A DNA stretch of 64,000 nt, taken from positions 62,001 to 126,000 of the forward strand of contig CAYFWF010000007.1 in NCBI GenBank assembly GCA_964346815.1, in the 5' to 3' direction. The position numbers and the translations under genes were made by a program. Position 1 is the first letter of the stretch; each line of letters opens with the position of its first letter. This DNA comes from CAYFWF01 sp964346815 (GTDB lineage Bacteria; Acidobacteriota; Aminicenantia; Aminicenantales; Aminicenantaceae). The notes under the pieces were generated by a model. The model was given only the letters and a program-made list of their open reading frames with translations, did no database searches and was not told where the DNA came from. This document shows positions 43,947-52,889 of the stretch, one piece after another.

Positions 43947-45878
43947 ATGAAAAAATCGAAGTCATTTATAATATTTCTCTTCCTTATTGCCTCTCTCGGA
44001 ATAATGGCATGCCAAACAGAACGGGAACAAGCGGCAGTCAAAGAGGTGCTTTTCTTTACCGATGAAATTGAGCCTGTCATAGAGGTCGAGGCAGAGCCCT
44101 TCAACCTGAAACAGGTTCGGCTGCTGGAGGGTCCCTTCAAGGAGGCGATGGAGAGGGATGCCCGATATTTGAAAGGTCTGGAGCCTGACCGGCTGCTCCA
44201 TAATTTCCGGGTCAATGCAGGACTCCCTTCTGCCGCGGAGCCCCTGGGGGGATGGGAGAAGCCGGATGTTGAGCTTCGTGGCCATACCGTCGGGCATTTT
44301 CTTTCTGCCTGTGCGTTGATGTATGCCAGTACAGGCGATGAGGAGCTCAAAACCAAAGCAGATCGCATAGTTGTCGAGCTGGCCAAATGCCAGAACGCTC
44401 TGGGTCCGAGCGGGTATCTCAGCGCTTTTCCGGAAGAGTTCATCGACAGAGTGGAAGCGAGAGAAAGAGTATGGGCGCCGTATTACACTCTGCATAAAAT
44501 ACTGGCTGGACTGCTGGACATGTACATTCACTGCGGCAACGGCCAGGCCCTCGACGTGGCCGGAAAAATGGCCGCCTGTGTGAAGATGCGGTCAGACCGG
44601 TTGGACCAGGAGCACATGCAGCGCATGCTCGATAAAACAGAGCAGGGCGGAATGAACGATGTGTTGAGCAATCTGTATGCGGCCACCGGGAAGACCGAGT
44701 ATTTTGAGCTTGCCCGGCGGTTCGACCAGAAGAGTTACACCGAGCCTCTTGCCAACTACAGGGACGAACTCAAAGGACTGCATGTCAACTCCTTTATACC
44801 TAACATGATCGGGACAGCCCGTGAGTTTGAATTGACCGGAGACCCTGTGCTCCACCGCATCGCCACATTTTTCTGGGATCAGGTTATCCGTGCCAGATCT
44901 TATGCCACCGGCGGCACCAGCAATGACGAGGCCTGGAGGACCGAGCCCTATAAGATGGCAAGTGAACTGGGGCCCTACAGCCACGAGAGCTGCTGTACGT
45001 ACAACATGCTCAAGCTCACACGGCATCTGTTCAGCTGGAGTGCGGATTGCCGTTATGCCGATTATTACGAACGCGCTCTCATCAACGGCATCCTGCCCAC
45101 CCAGAATCCTGAGGACGGCATGATGATGTACTATGTACCGATGGCTTCGGGTCTGTTCAAAACATTCATGACCCCTCGCAATTCTTTCTGGTGCTGTACC
45201 GGAACTGGCATTGAAAATCATGCTAAATACGGAGACAGCATCTATTTTCACCATGATGACAGCCTGTATGTGAATCTTTTCCTGGCTTCAGAACTCACGT
45301 GGGGAGAAAAGGGTGTCCGGATTCGACAGGAGACGAAATTTCCAGAACATGAGAAAACCTCTCTGTTCCTCAATGTCAATAGACCGGTCGAGTTGGCCCT
45401 TTACATTCGCATCCCTTACTGGGTCGGCAAACAGGGATACGTTGAGATCAATGGCCTGAAACTGGAGACCTATTCGAGTCCGGGAAGTTTCCTGAGGCTC
45501 GAGAGAAAGTGGAAGAATGGAGACCGGATAGACGTATATCTGCCCATGAAACTCCATCTCCATCCCATGCCCGACGATCCGAACCTTGCTGCGATCATGT
45601 ACGGGCCTCTGGTTCTTGCCGGCCAGTTGGGAGCCGTGGAGCTTCCCCGAGAAGAGGTCTATGGGAAATACGGCCCTACGGCTGATCCTGCTGCAGTTCC
45701 CTATCTATCACCTCCTTCGGATGAACTGGACTCTTGGATCAAGCCTGTGGATGGAGAACCGCTGACTTTTCGGACCGAAGGGGCAGGAAATCCGGAAGAT
45801 GTGATCCTGGTTCCTTTTTATAAACTCTTCGGCCAGCGCTACGCCATCTACTGGGAGTTTCGGCAGGACTCTGAGTGA
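43947..45878 (+). CDS. GH127/GH146-type beta-L-arabinofuranosidase lipoprotein
   Basis: A 643-residue lipoprotein: the signal ends LGIMAC before QTE. I use the second of two adjacent ATGs because GAGGG then sits six bases upstream. The catalytic domain is an alpha/alpha toroid with LRGHTVGHFLSACALMYA and the zinc-site cysteine pairs YSHESCCTYNML and NSFWCCTGTGIENHAKYGDS, the latter containing the cysteine nucleophile. This cysteine-and-zinc glycosidase chemistry defines GH127, GH142 and GH146. The overall length and the ESCCT motif look closer to GH146 enzymes, which act on arabinan side chains. Its 3' end overlaps the convergent GH127 gene by 31 bases. Confidence 0.88.
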   Translation: MKKSKSFIIFLFLIASLGIMACQTEREQAAVKEVLFFTDEIEPVIEVEAEPFNLKQVRLLEGPFKEAMERDARYLKGLEPDRLLHNFRVNAGLPSAAEPLGGWEKPDVELRGHTVGHFLSACALMYASTGDEELKTKADRIVVELAKCQNALGPSGYLSAFPEEFIDRVEARERVWAPYYTLHKILAGLLDMYIHCGNGQALDVAGKMAACVKMRSDRLDQEHMQRMLDKTEQGGMNDVLSNLYAATGKTEYFELARRFDQKSYTEPLANYRDELKGLHVNSFIPNMIGTAREFELTGDPVLHRIATFFWDQVIRARSYATGGTSNDEAWRTEPYKMASELGPYSHESCCTYNMLKLTRHLFSWSADCRYADYYERALINGILPTQNPEDGMMMYYVPMASGLFKTFMTPRNSFWCCTGTGIENHAKYGDSIYFHHDDSLYVNLFLASELTWGEKGVRIRQETKFPEHEKTSLFLNVNRPVELALYIRIPYWVGKQGYVEINGLKLETYSSPGSFLRLERKWKNGDRIDVYLPMKLHLHPMPDDPNLAAIMYGPLVLAGQLGAVELPREEVYGKYGPTADPAAVPYLSPPSDELDSWIKPVDGEPLTFRTEGAGNPEDVILVPFYKLFGQRYAIYWEFRQDSE

Positions 45879-47851
45879 ATATTGGATTTATCCCTTGGAA
45901 TCCAGACAGCCATCTCGCCCTTTCCTCTGTGCGCCCAAGCATAATAGGGGATAGCCGTAAATTTCTGCTCAGCGTTTATTTCTGTTACTCGGTCCTCTGC
46001 ATATTTGAGAGCCGTTACCTCTCCGTTGAGCACGACAACACCATTGAGAAGATCTTCTCGCTTTTCCGGCCAGAGCTGTGCCGTATCATAGAGGACCAGG
46101 TTGCTCACGAAACCGTAGTTGTCCACCCATTCGGCACAGTACACGATAGGTCCACGCTCCAATGCCACCTTTCCGGCATTCTCCTCGACTTTTTTGTGGC
46201 TCAGTACACGCCGGACAGACAGGGGCAGGAAGATGTCCACCGTGTCTTCCCGCTTCCATTTCCGTCTGATCCGGGCAAAGCCTTTCTCGAGTGTGTAATC
46301 ATAGGGCTTTCCGTTGACAGAAATCGCTGCTTTTTGGCCGGAAGAATCCATATAGCGGTAAAGACCGGATGGCACAGGCTGATTCCTGGTCCATCCCGGA
46401 ATGCGAATAGCGAGGGCGAACGTCTTGGATTTCTCTGGGGAGACTGTGATTTTGACCGATCCTTCCCATGGATAAGCGGTTTCCTGCTTTATCTCTACGG
46501 TCTGACTGTCCGTCTGAATGTTTGCCTCGCTGTGCACGAAGAGATTGACGAAAAGGTCATCACCTTGTGTGGCGTATACATACCCGGGAACCGAAGGAAC
46601 GAAACGGGTGACATTGGAGGGACAGCAGGCACAGGTGAACCAGGGGCTGCGTTCGTGCTGACCGTGGCTTTCCAGAGGGTTGGGATAAAAGAACAAATCT
46701 CCGGTCAAGGCTATTCCCGAGAGGATACCGTTGTAAAGAACACGCTCCAATACATCGAGATATTTGGCATCCCCTGACAGAAGGAACATCCGGTGATTCC
46801 AGAACGCATGAGCGATCGCTGCACATGTCTCGCAGTAGGCTGTGGCATTGGGCAGCTCGTAGTCTTCACCGAAGGACTCTCCGCCGCTTCGGGAACCGAT
46901 ACCTCCCGTGAGGTACATTTTTTTTGAAATCACGTTGTTCCACAGGATTTCGAGCGCTTTCCTGTAAGCAGCCTCGCCTGTCAAAGCGGCCACATCCGCC
47001 ATGCCCGAGTACATATAGGCAGCCCGGACCGCATGTCCGACCGGCTCGGTCTGTTCTGTAACTGGCATATGATCCTGGGAGTATTCTCCGTAAAGCTCCC
47101 TCCCGTGAGGATGGCCGCGCTCGTCCAGGAAGAATTTGGCAAGGTCGAGATACTTGCTCTCGCCTGTCACCCGGTACAGCTTGACCAGTCCGATTTCAAT
47201 CTCCTGATGGCCGGGAACTCCGGTCTTTTTTCCAGGGCCGAAAACGCTTTCGATAAGATCGGCATTTTTAATCGCTATGTCCAGAAATGTTCTCTTTCCT
47301 GTCGCCTGAAAGTGGGCCACGGCTGCCTCGTACATGTGTCCCACATTGTACAGTTCATGACCCAAATACATGTTATCCCAGCGTTCCTCGGTGTCCACCC
47401 ACCTGACCTTTGGCGGCTCAGGGTAGATCGTCCTTGCCGTGTAAAGATAGCCGTCATCCTCCTGGGCAGCTCCGATCTTGGCAATCAGCTCGTCCAGATA
47501 TTTCCCGAGATCTGGGTCTGGATGGACTTTGAGCGAATAAGAAGCACCTTCGATGATCTTGTAAACGTCGGAGTCGTCGAAAGGATAGGCGCTGCAGAAT
47601 CCGCCTTCTGCCATCCCTGCGGCGATCTCGAAATTCTTGATCCGCCCGGTCTCCTCACACTGCTCCAAGGTATAGGGTATGGTCACCTTGCGGTTGATCT
47701 CCATCCGAGGAAGCCAGAAATCATCGCTGAAATGGACATCGGTGAACGGCACAGGCTTGACTGGATAATCGCTCCGGGATTTCTGGGTGCATGCCGCGCA
47801 TGAAAAGAAGACAGCAAGAATCATAAGTGTGGCGATTGACTGTTTTTTCAT
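45848..47851 (-). CDS. GH127 beta-L-arabinofuranosidase lipoprotein
   Basis: The start at 47851 (MKKQSIATL) gives 667 residues with a lipobox FFSCAAC. GGAGGG lies ten bases upstream. The toroid domain contains FWLPRMEINRKVTIPYTLEQ, AQEDDGYLYT and GHELYNVGHMYEAA. The zinc and nucleophile residues are in NATAYCETCAA (Glu and Cys) and FTCACCPSNVTR (three cysteines), exactly as in bifidobacterial HypBA1. The enzyme should remove beta-L-arabinofuranose units. It is convergent with, and overlaps, the other arabinofuranosidase gene, so the two cannot share a classical terminator between them. Confidence 0.92.
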   Translation of the reverse strand: MKKQSIATLMILAVFFSCAACTQKSRSDYPVKPVPFTDVHFSDDFWLPRMEINRKVTIPYTLEQCEETGRIKNFEIAAGMAEGGFCSAYPFDDSDVYKIIEGASYSLKVHPDPDLGKYLDELIAKIGAAQEDDGYLYTARTIYPEPPKVRWVDTEERWDNMYLGHELYNVGHMYEAAVAHFQATGKRTFLDIAIKNADLIESVFGPGKKTGVPGHQEIEIGLVKLYRVTGESKYLDLAKFFLDERGHPHGRELYGEYSQDHMPVTEQTEPVGHAVRAAYMYSGMADVAALTGEAAYRKALEILWNNVISKKMYLTGGIGSRSGGESFGEDYELPNATAYCETCAAIAHAFWNHRMFLLSGDAKYLDVLERVLYNGILSGIALTGDLFFYPNPLESHGQHERSPWFTCACCPSNVTRFVPSVPGYVYATQGDDLFVNLFVHSEANIQTDSQTVEIKQETAYPWEGSVKITVSPEKSKTFALAIRIPGWTRNQPVPSGLYRYMDSSGQKAAISVNGKPYDYTLEKGFARIRRKWKREDTVDIFLPLSVRRVLSHKKVEENAGKVALERGPIVYCAEWVDNYGFVSNLVLYDTAQLWPEKREDLLNGVVVLNGEVTALKYAEDRVTEINAEQKFTAIPYYAWAHRGKGEMAVWIPRDKSNIHSESCRNSQ

Positions 47852-47898
47852 GATATTCCATCCCTCCAAAACATAAGTGCGGACGTCCCGAATGTGTA

Positions 47899-47912
47899 GT
47901 TCCATATGGTAC
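47899..47912. promoter_or_regulatory. Near-palindrome upstream of the GH127 gene
   Basis: GTTCCATATGGTAC is symmetrical except at the third and twelfth bases. It lies 48 bases upstream of the GH127 start and could be an operator for an arabinose regulator. I did not find a second copy at the operon promoter. Confidence 0.3.
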
Positions 47913-48120
47913 ACCCACATAAAATGGAAGAAACCGTTTTTCTATTCTATCATCAAAGCGGAGAATGTTCCATTTTTTATTCCAGGCTCAAACACTCCTT
48001 ATTCAAATATTGAGATTTTTTTTGGTTTCATATATGTTTAGGGTAATTGACTGAATTCTTCATCAGATGTAAGGCGCCCATGGATTACCCAGGATCATTC
48101 GATGGGAGAAAGGAGCAGCA

Positions 48121-49293
48121 ATGAACGAAAAATTTTACTCAATATGTATGGCCTGGGTCTTGCTCTGTACCCTGTTTGTAACAGGTTCCTGTAAAGAGGA
48201 AACTGCCCCTGAGGAGGAGCAAATGGAAACAAAAGCCCTGGTGGATATCCAGAAGCAGGGATTTGGCCAGTTACCGGATGGAAAGAACGTAGATCTTTAT
48301 GTTCTGACCAATGCGTCTGGAGTGAAGGCGAGCGTCATGACCTATGGAGCGACATTGGTTTCGCTCGAAGCCCCTGACTGGGAGGGCCGTTTTGCCGATA
48401 TCACGCTCGGCTTCGATTCTCTGGAGGGCTATCTCTCGGATTCCCCCTATTTTGGATCCACAATCGGACGTTATGCCAACCGGATCGCCGAAGGAAAATT
48501 CACATTGGATGGCATCGAATACACCCTGGCTCAGAACAACGGAGAAAATCATCTGCATGGAGGAACCAAGGGATTCGACAAAGTCATGTGGAGTGCCGAG
48601 CCGGTCAAGATGGAAGAAGCCGGGGGAGTCAAATTTGTCTACCTCAGCAAAGATGGAGAGGAAGGGTATCCGGGAAACCTGACCTGCACAGTGACTTATC
48701 TGCTGACTGACAGCGATGAGCTCAGAATCACCTACGAGGCAGAAACAGATAAACCCACACCCGTAAACCTCACCCACCACAGCTATTTCAATCTCGAAGG
48801 ACAGGGCAGCGGAGATATTCTCGATCATGAGTTGATGATCGATGCCAACGAATACACGCCGATGGACGAGGGACTCATTCCCACCGGTGAGATCCGAAGC
48901 CTCGAAGACACCCCCATGGATTTCACGACGCCCCATGCCATAGGGGAACGTATAGATCAGGTGGAAGGAGGCTATGACCACAATTTCGTCCTTAGAGGAG
49001 GCGGGGGCACTTTGATCCTGGCAGCTAGAGTCCATGAGCCGGACAGCGGCAGGGTCATGGAGGTCCATACCACGGAGCCGGGCATCCAGTTCTACTCAGG
49101 AAATTTTCTGGACGGTTCGATCACAGGCAAATCGGGAAAGGTTTATCACAAACATTACGGATTCTGCTTGGAGCCCCAGCACTTTCCAGATTCCCCGAAC
49201 AATCCCAACTTTCCCTCCACTATCCTTCGACCAGGAGATAGATACATGAGCCTGACCGTATTCAAATTCTCTGCCCAGAATCCCCGCTCATAA
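48121..49293 (+). CDS. galM: Aldose 1-epimerase (mutarotase) lipoprotein
   Basis: A 390-residue protein with a lipoprotein signal (LFVTGSC, Cys24). The galactose mutarotase fold is complete: YGSTIGRYANRI-type motif (FGSTIGRYANRIAEG), the first catalytic histidine in NHLHGGTKGFD, the second in NLTHHSYFNLEG, the aspartate in YDHNFVL and the catalytic glutamate in FCLEPQHFPDSPN. It interconverts sugar anomers in the periplasm and would supply the anomer needed by the transporter or isomerase. AAAGGAG supports the start. It is followed 49 bases later by the GH51 gene, with a gene-end repeat covering its stop codon. Confidence 0.92.
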   Translation: MNEKFYSICMAWVLLCTLFVTGSCKEETAPEEEQMETKALVDIQKQGFGQLPDGKNVDLYVLTNASGVKASVMTYGATLVSLEAPDWEGRFADITLGFDSLEGYLSDSPYFGSTIGRYANRIAEGKFTLDGIEYTLAQNNGENHLHGGTKGFDKVMWSAEPVKMEEAGGVKFVYLSKDGEEGYPGNLTCTVTYLLTDSDELRITYEAETDKPTPVNLTHHSYFNLEGQGSGDILDHELMIDANEYTPMDEGLIPTGEIRSLEDTPMDFTTPHAIGERIDQVEGGYDHNFVLRGGGGTLILAARVHEPDSGRVMEVHTTEPGIQFYSGNFLDGSITGKSGKVYHKHYGFCLEPQHFPDSPNNPNFPSTILRPGDRYMSLTVFKFSAQNPRS

Positions 49294-49318
49294 TTTGGTG
49301 ACAGTATACGCAATCACC
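49291..49318 (+). repeat. Gene-end repeat, copy B
   Basis: A 28-base copy (TAATTTGGTGACAG then TATACGCAATCACC). Its first three bases are the TAA stop codon of galM. It lies between galM and the ribosome site of the GH51 gene. Confidence 0.8.
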
Positions 49319-49342
49319 AAAATCTCAAAAGGAGGAAGGGTT

Positions 49343-50917
49343 ATGAACTCTTCGAGGATTTCGTTGCTTTTGATGGCTGCGTTTTTGTTGTGTTCAGCGT
49401 TCACTTTAACGTCCAGTAGAAGCGAGGAAAAAAAAGATGCTGACAGTACGTTGATCATCGACGTGGATTTGGGAAAAGAGACCATCAGTAAATACATCTA
49501 TGGACACTTCTCCGAGCATCTTGGCCGGTGCATCTACGGTGGATACTGGGTGGGAGAGGACAGCGCTCTACCCAACAGCCGGGGCATACGAAAAGATGTT
49601 GTGGAAGCGCTGAGAAAGATAAAAATCCCAGTGCTCCGCTGGCCCGGGGGATGCTTTGCCGACGAATATCACTGGAAAGATGGTATCGGTCCGAAGGAAA
49701 AGCGGCCCACCATGATCAATACCCACTGGGGAGACGTAACCGAAAACAACCATTTCGGGACGCATGAATTTATGGATCTCTGCGAGCAGCTCGACTGCGA
49801 GCCGTACATCTGCGGGAATGTGGGCAGCGGCACGGTCGGAGAGATGCAGGAATGGGTCGAATACATCACATTCGACGGAACAAGCCCGATGGCCGATCTG
49901 AGACGGACAAACGGCAGAGAAGAGCCCTGGAGGATGAGATTTTTCGGCGTCGGCAACGAAAACTGGGGATGCGGGGGAAACATGCGGCCCGAGTTTTATG
50001 CGGATCTTTACCGCCGCTATCAGACTTATGTGCGCAACTTCTCCGGAAACCGCGTTTACAAAATTGCGTGCGGCAGCTACAGCGACAACTACCACTGGAC
50101 AAATGTTCTGATGCGGGAAGCGGGCAGGATGATGGACGGCCTGAGCTTCCATTACTACACCGTTCCTGGAGGTTGGGGAAACAAAAATTCTGCTACCGAT
50201 TTCGGCGAGGCCGAATGGTTCGACACGCTGAAAAAAGCTTTGTTGATGGAGGAATACATCACCCGCCACTTCACCATTATGGACAGGTATGATCCTGAAA
50301 AACGGGTGGGCTTGATCGTGGATGAGTGGGGTACATGGTATGAGGTGGAACCTGGAACCAATCCCTCCTTCCTGTATCAACAGAACAGCCTCCGGGATGC
50401 TCTGGTTGCCGGGCTCACATTGAACATCTTCAACAGCCACTGCGACCGGGTCAAAATGGCCAACATAGCCCAGACCATCAACGTGCTCCAGGCCGTTATC
50501 CTGACCGAGGACGAGAAGATGATTCTCACTCCAACCTATCACGTTTTCGACATGTATAAGGCTCATCAGGATGCCACCCTTCTTCCCACCATGCTCACCT
50601 GCGGAAGGTATGAATTCAAAAAGGAAGACATCCCCTCGCTTAGCGCGTCAGCCTCCAGAGACGAAGAAGGCAAGATCCATCTCTCCTTGTGTAACCTGGA
50701 TCCCAACAAATCTCAAGAGATTCGGTGTGAGCTGCGCAATTTTGTGCCTCAGAATGTCTCCGGCCAAATCTTAACAGCCGATGATATGACCGCCCACAAC
50801 ACTTTCGACGAACCGCAAAGAATTACCCCTGTGGCGTTTAAAGATGCACAGATAAGAAACAACGCTATCCTGACTCTGCTGCCCCCCAAATCCGTGCTCG
50901 TCCTCGAGATCGACTGA
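49343..50917 (+). CDS. GH51 alpha-L-arabinofuranosidase, exported
   Basis: The ATG at 49343 has GGAGGAAGGG upstream and begins a signal peptide (SLLLMAAFLLCSAFTLTSS). The 524-residue enzyme has the GH51 barrel: YIYGHFSEHLGRCIYGG, RWPGGCFADEYHW, acid/base Glu206 in FGVGNENWG and nucleophile Glu328 in LIVDEWGTWY. A C-terminal jelly-roll ends the protein. It cleaves terminal alpha-L-arabinofuranose from arabinan or arabinoxylan. Export is notable because many GH51 enzymes are cytosolic; here it fits the other periplasmic arabinosidases. It is probably co-transcribed with galM. Confidence 0.93.
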   Translation: MNSSRISLLLMAAFLLCSAFTLTSSRSEEKKDADSTLIIDVDLGKETISKYIYGHFSEHLGRCIYGGYWVGEDSALPNSRGIRKDVVEALRKIKIPVLRWPGGCFADEYHWKDGIGPKEKRPTMINTHWGDVTENNHFGTHEFMDLCEQLDCEPYICGNVGSGTVGEMQEWVEYITFDGTSPMADLRRTNGREEPWRMRFFGVGNENWGCGGNMRPEFYADLYRRYQTYVRNFSGNRVYKIACGSYSDNYHWTNVLMREAGRMMDGLSFHYYTVPGGWGNKNSATDFGEAEWFDTLKKALLMEEYITRHFTIMDRYDPEKRVGLIVDEWGTWYEVEPGTNPSFLYQQNSLRDALVAGLTLNIFNSHCDRVKMANIAQTINVLQAVILTEDEKMILTPTYHVFDMYKAHQDATLLPTMLTCGRYEFKKEDIPSLSASASRDEEGKIHLSLCNLDPNKSQEIRCELRNFVPQNVSGQILTADDMTAHNTFDEPQRITPVAFKDAQIRNNAILTLLPPKSVLVLEID

Positions 50918-50965
50918 GGCGGGTTCTTTTTAAAGCGGTAAGCCGGAAATACTGCGTTGGTGACT

Positions 50966-51754
50966 TCACCCTGACAAAATTTCACCGATGGCTTCGCCGA
51001 GAAGCCGGTTGAGCATCTCCGGGTCTTCGACCATCGGAAAATGGCCAACTCCCGCCATGATTTTTGCCTTGAAGGAGGGGATATATTTCCTGTTCGTGTC
51101 TATTTCCGGGGGATGCATATCAGAGTTGATACAGATCAAAGGCGCTTTTATTTGCCGGGCGGCCTCTCTGAGTCGATAGTTGTAATAGTCGAAAAAGCCC
51201 TGAAGAGTCCCTATCCCGACATTTAGCGGCGCAGCCACCATGTCAGCGACAACTTGTTCGACATGCTCAGGATTTGCATCCAGGGGAAAGAGGGAGCGTA
51301 CGTATTCCTCGGTGGAGTGGGCAAAATCACCACGGAAAGCGTCGAGCCACTCTTCGATTTCGTCCTGGGGCAAGCTCATTTCGAAGTCGACCAGAGTGTC
51401 CACTCCGATGAGGCCTTGCACACGTTCGGGAATTCTGCAGGCCGCCTCGATCATCACCAGCCCTCCCAGTGAATGCCCGATAAGGATGACCGAATCAAGA
51501 TGGAGAGCCTTGACCACAGCCTCGACATCTCTGCTGTATGCCTCCACTGTCCAGTCTTTACGCTCGGTTCCGGAATTTCCGTGCCCGGCAAGGTCGAGGG
51601 CCACAACCTTATGGATCTCTTTGAAATGAGTGAGCTGTTTATCCCAGTAGCTCATATCTGCACTCCAGCCGTGTATAAAAACGAGAGCCGGCTCACCGTG
51701 TCCTTGGACTCGAAAGTGAATCGAAACACCATCTGCCGAGAATACTCCGCCCAT
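50966..51754 (-). CDS. Alpha/beta-fold hydrolase
   Basis: GGAGGAATCG directly before the ATG at 51754 fixes the start and gives 262 residues, the usual size of this fold. There is no signal peptide. The oxyanion region is VFIHGWSADMSYWD, the nucleophile elbow LIGHSLGGLV, an acidic residue follows in ICINSDMHPPE and the histidine is in GVGHFPMVEDPE. Such proteins cover esterases, lactonases and C-C hydrolases, and no subfamily is evident. The gene is convergent with the GH51 gene and divergent from another hydrolase. Confidence 0.88.
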   Translation of the reverse strand: MGGVFSADGVSIHFRVQGHGEPALVFIHGWSADMSYWDKQLTHFKEIHKVVALDLAGHGNSGTERKDWTVEAYSRDVEAVVKALHLDSVILIGHSLGGLVMIEAACRIPERVQGLIGVDTLVDFEMSLPQDEIEEWLDAFRGDFAHSTEEYVRSLFPLDANPEHVEQVVADMVAAPLNVGIGTLQGFFDYYNYRLREAARQIKAPLICINSDMHPPEIDTNRKYIPSFKAKIMAGVGHFPMVEDPEMLNRLLGEAIGEILSG

Positions 51755-51825
51755 TTTCGATTCCTCCGAATCCCTTACCGAAGTTTCTTCTCTCTTACCA
51801 CAAAGAAAGGGATGATTCAACAATT

Positions 51826-51854
51826 TTGACATCCTTCAGTACCTGTGTTATGAG
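51826..51854 (+). promoter_or_regulatory. Promoter for the S9-like hydrolase gene
   Basis: TTGACA (51826-51831), 17 bases, TATGAG (51849-51854). Transcription would start near 51861, which rules out upstream start codons and supports the ATG at 51889. Confidence 0.55.
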
Positions 51855-51888
51855 ATTTAGGCTAGGCTTTTCAATACTTGGTGGCGTC

Positions 51889-52692
51889 ATGACAAGAAAA
51901 GAGTCCACGTATAAAGCTCCCCAGGATGTGATGTTTAAAAGTAAAGACAAGACATCACTTCATGGATACCTCCAAATACCCCCCGGAGGTGGACTCTATC
52001 CAGCAGTCATTTTTATTCATGGGGGCTATGGAGACAACCCGGAATACACACGGGCGCTACTCGAATGGAATGTGGCCAAGATGTTTCTCCAAGAGGATTT
52101 TGTCGTGTTTTCCACAGATTACAGGCATGACCTCGAAGGGAGAGACATCGATGACATCGTGGCTGCCTTTGAATACGTTTCTCATTTACCCTCAATAATA
52201 AGCGACAAAATTGCCTATTTCGGGGACAGCCATGGTTCCTATTTAGCCATGATGGCAGCCACCCGGACAGAGCCTTTCGCGATTATCCATGGATGGGGTG
52301 TCTCCGATATGGCCGAGTGGTTCGAGTACATCAAGAAGTCGTCGGTTCCTGCCTTTCAACAAATTGCTGAAGAACTCAGAAAATCATTGGGAGGCGAACC
52401 CCAAGACGTCCTGGAGGTTTACAGACAGGTTTCTCCCATAAGCCAAGTCGGAAGGATAAAGTGCCCGGTCTTGATCCTTCATGGTGAGGATGATGAAGAC
52501 GTTCCTGTGGCGCATGCCTACAAATTGGAAGAAGCCTTGATAGAAGCTGGAAAAGAATGCGAGCTGCGTGTATTCCAAAATGAAGGGCATGGTCTTCGAT
52601 CGCCTGAAGCCCGCCAAGCTATGGAGCAAGCCGCCCTCGAATTCATCAAGAGATATCTGAAGGAATATGCTAATCCTTCCATAATTCGGTGA
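51889..52692 (+). CDS. Prolyl-oligopeptidase-like alpha/beta hydrolase
   Basis: A 267-residue cytosolic protein, started at 51889 because the predicted promoter lies over earlier ATG codons. The fold is seen in LHGYLQIPPG, VIFIHGGYGDNPEY, the nucleophile elbow YFGDSHGSYLAMM, the aspartate loop LILHGEDDEDVPVAHA and the catalytic histidine in NEGHGLRSPEA. The C-terminal catalytic domain resembles S9 peptidases or acyl-aminoacyl hydrolases without a propeller. The gene's last residues and TGA stop (codons ATT CGG TGA) are encoded by a copy of the gene-end repeat, so the C-terminus may have been changed by repeat insertion. Confidence 0.85.
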   Translation: MTRKESTYKAPQDVMFKSKDKTSLHGYLQIPPGGGLYPAVIFIHGGYGDNPEYTRALLEWNVAKMFLQEDFVVFSTDYRHDLEGRDIDDIVAAFEYVSHLPSIISDKIAYFGDSHGSYLAMMAATRTEPFAIIHGWGVSDMAEWFEYIKKSSVPAFQQIAEELRKSLGGEPQDVLEVYRQVSPISQVGRIKCPVLILHGEDDEDVPVAHAYKLEEALIEAGKECELRVFQNEGHGLRSPEARQAMEQAALEFIKRYLKEYANPSIIR

Positions 52693-52709
52693 GAGGATAC
52701 GCAATCACC
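52682..52709 (+). repeat. Gene-end repeat, copy C
   Basis: A 28-base copy (TAATTCGGTGAGAG then GATACGCAATCACC). The TGA stop codon of the upstream hydrolase is inside the copy (52690-52692). Confidence 0.8.
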
Positions 52710-52889
52710 TCATTATTTCTCTGGTGCAGCCTTTCAGAGCCCAGAGGATAAAGAAGCAAAAGAAAGTATAAAGAACAGTTCCTGATGATTTTCACTCTGG
52801 CGAGGTAAACCATAATCATATTCATGCGTCTTTAACATATGGGAGAGTAACATCCGAATCATACATCACAAAATTCAAGGAGGCTTTGA

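Noticed and set aside
52700..52790. A short open frame after repeat copy C (SPEDKEAKESIKNSS)
   Set aside because: No start codon, no ribosome site and no resemblance to a known protein end; too little to call a relic.
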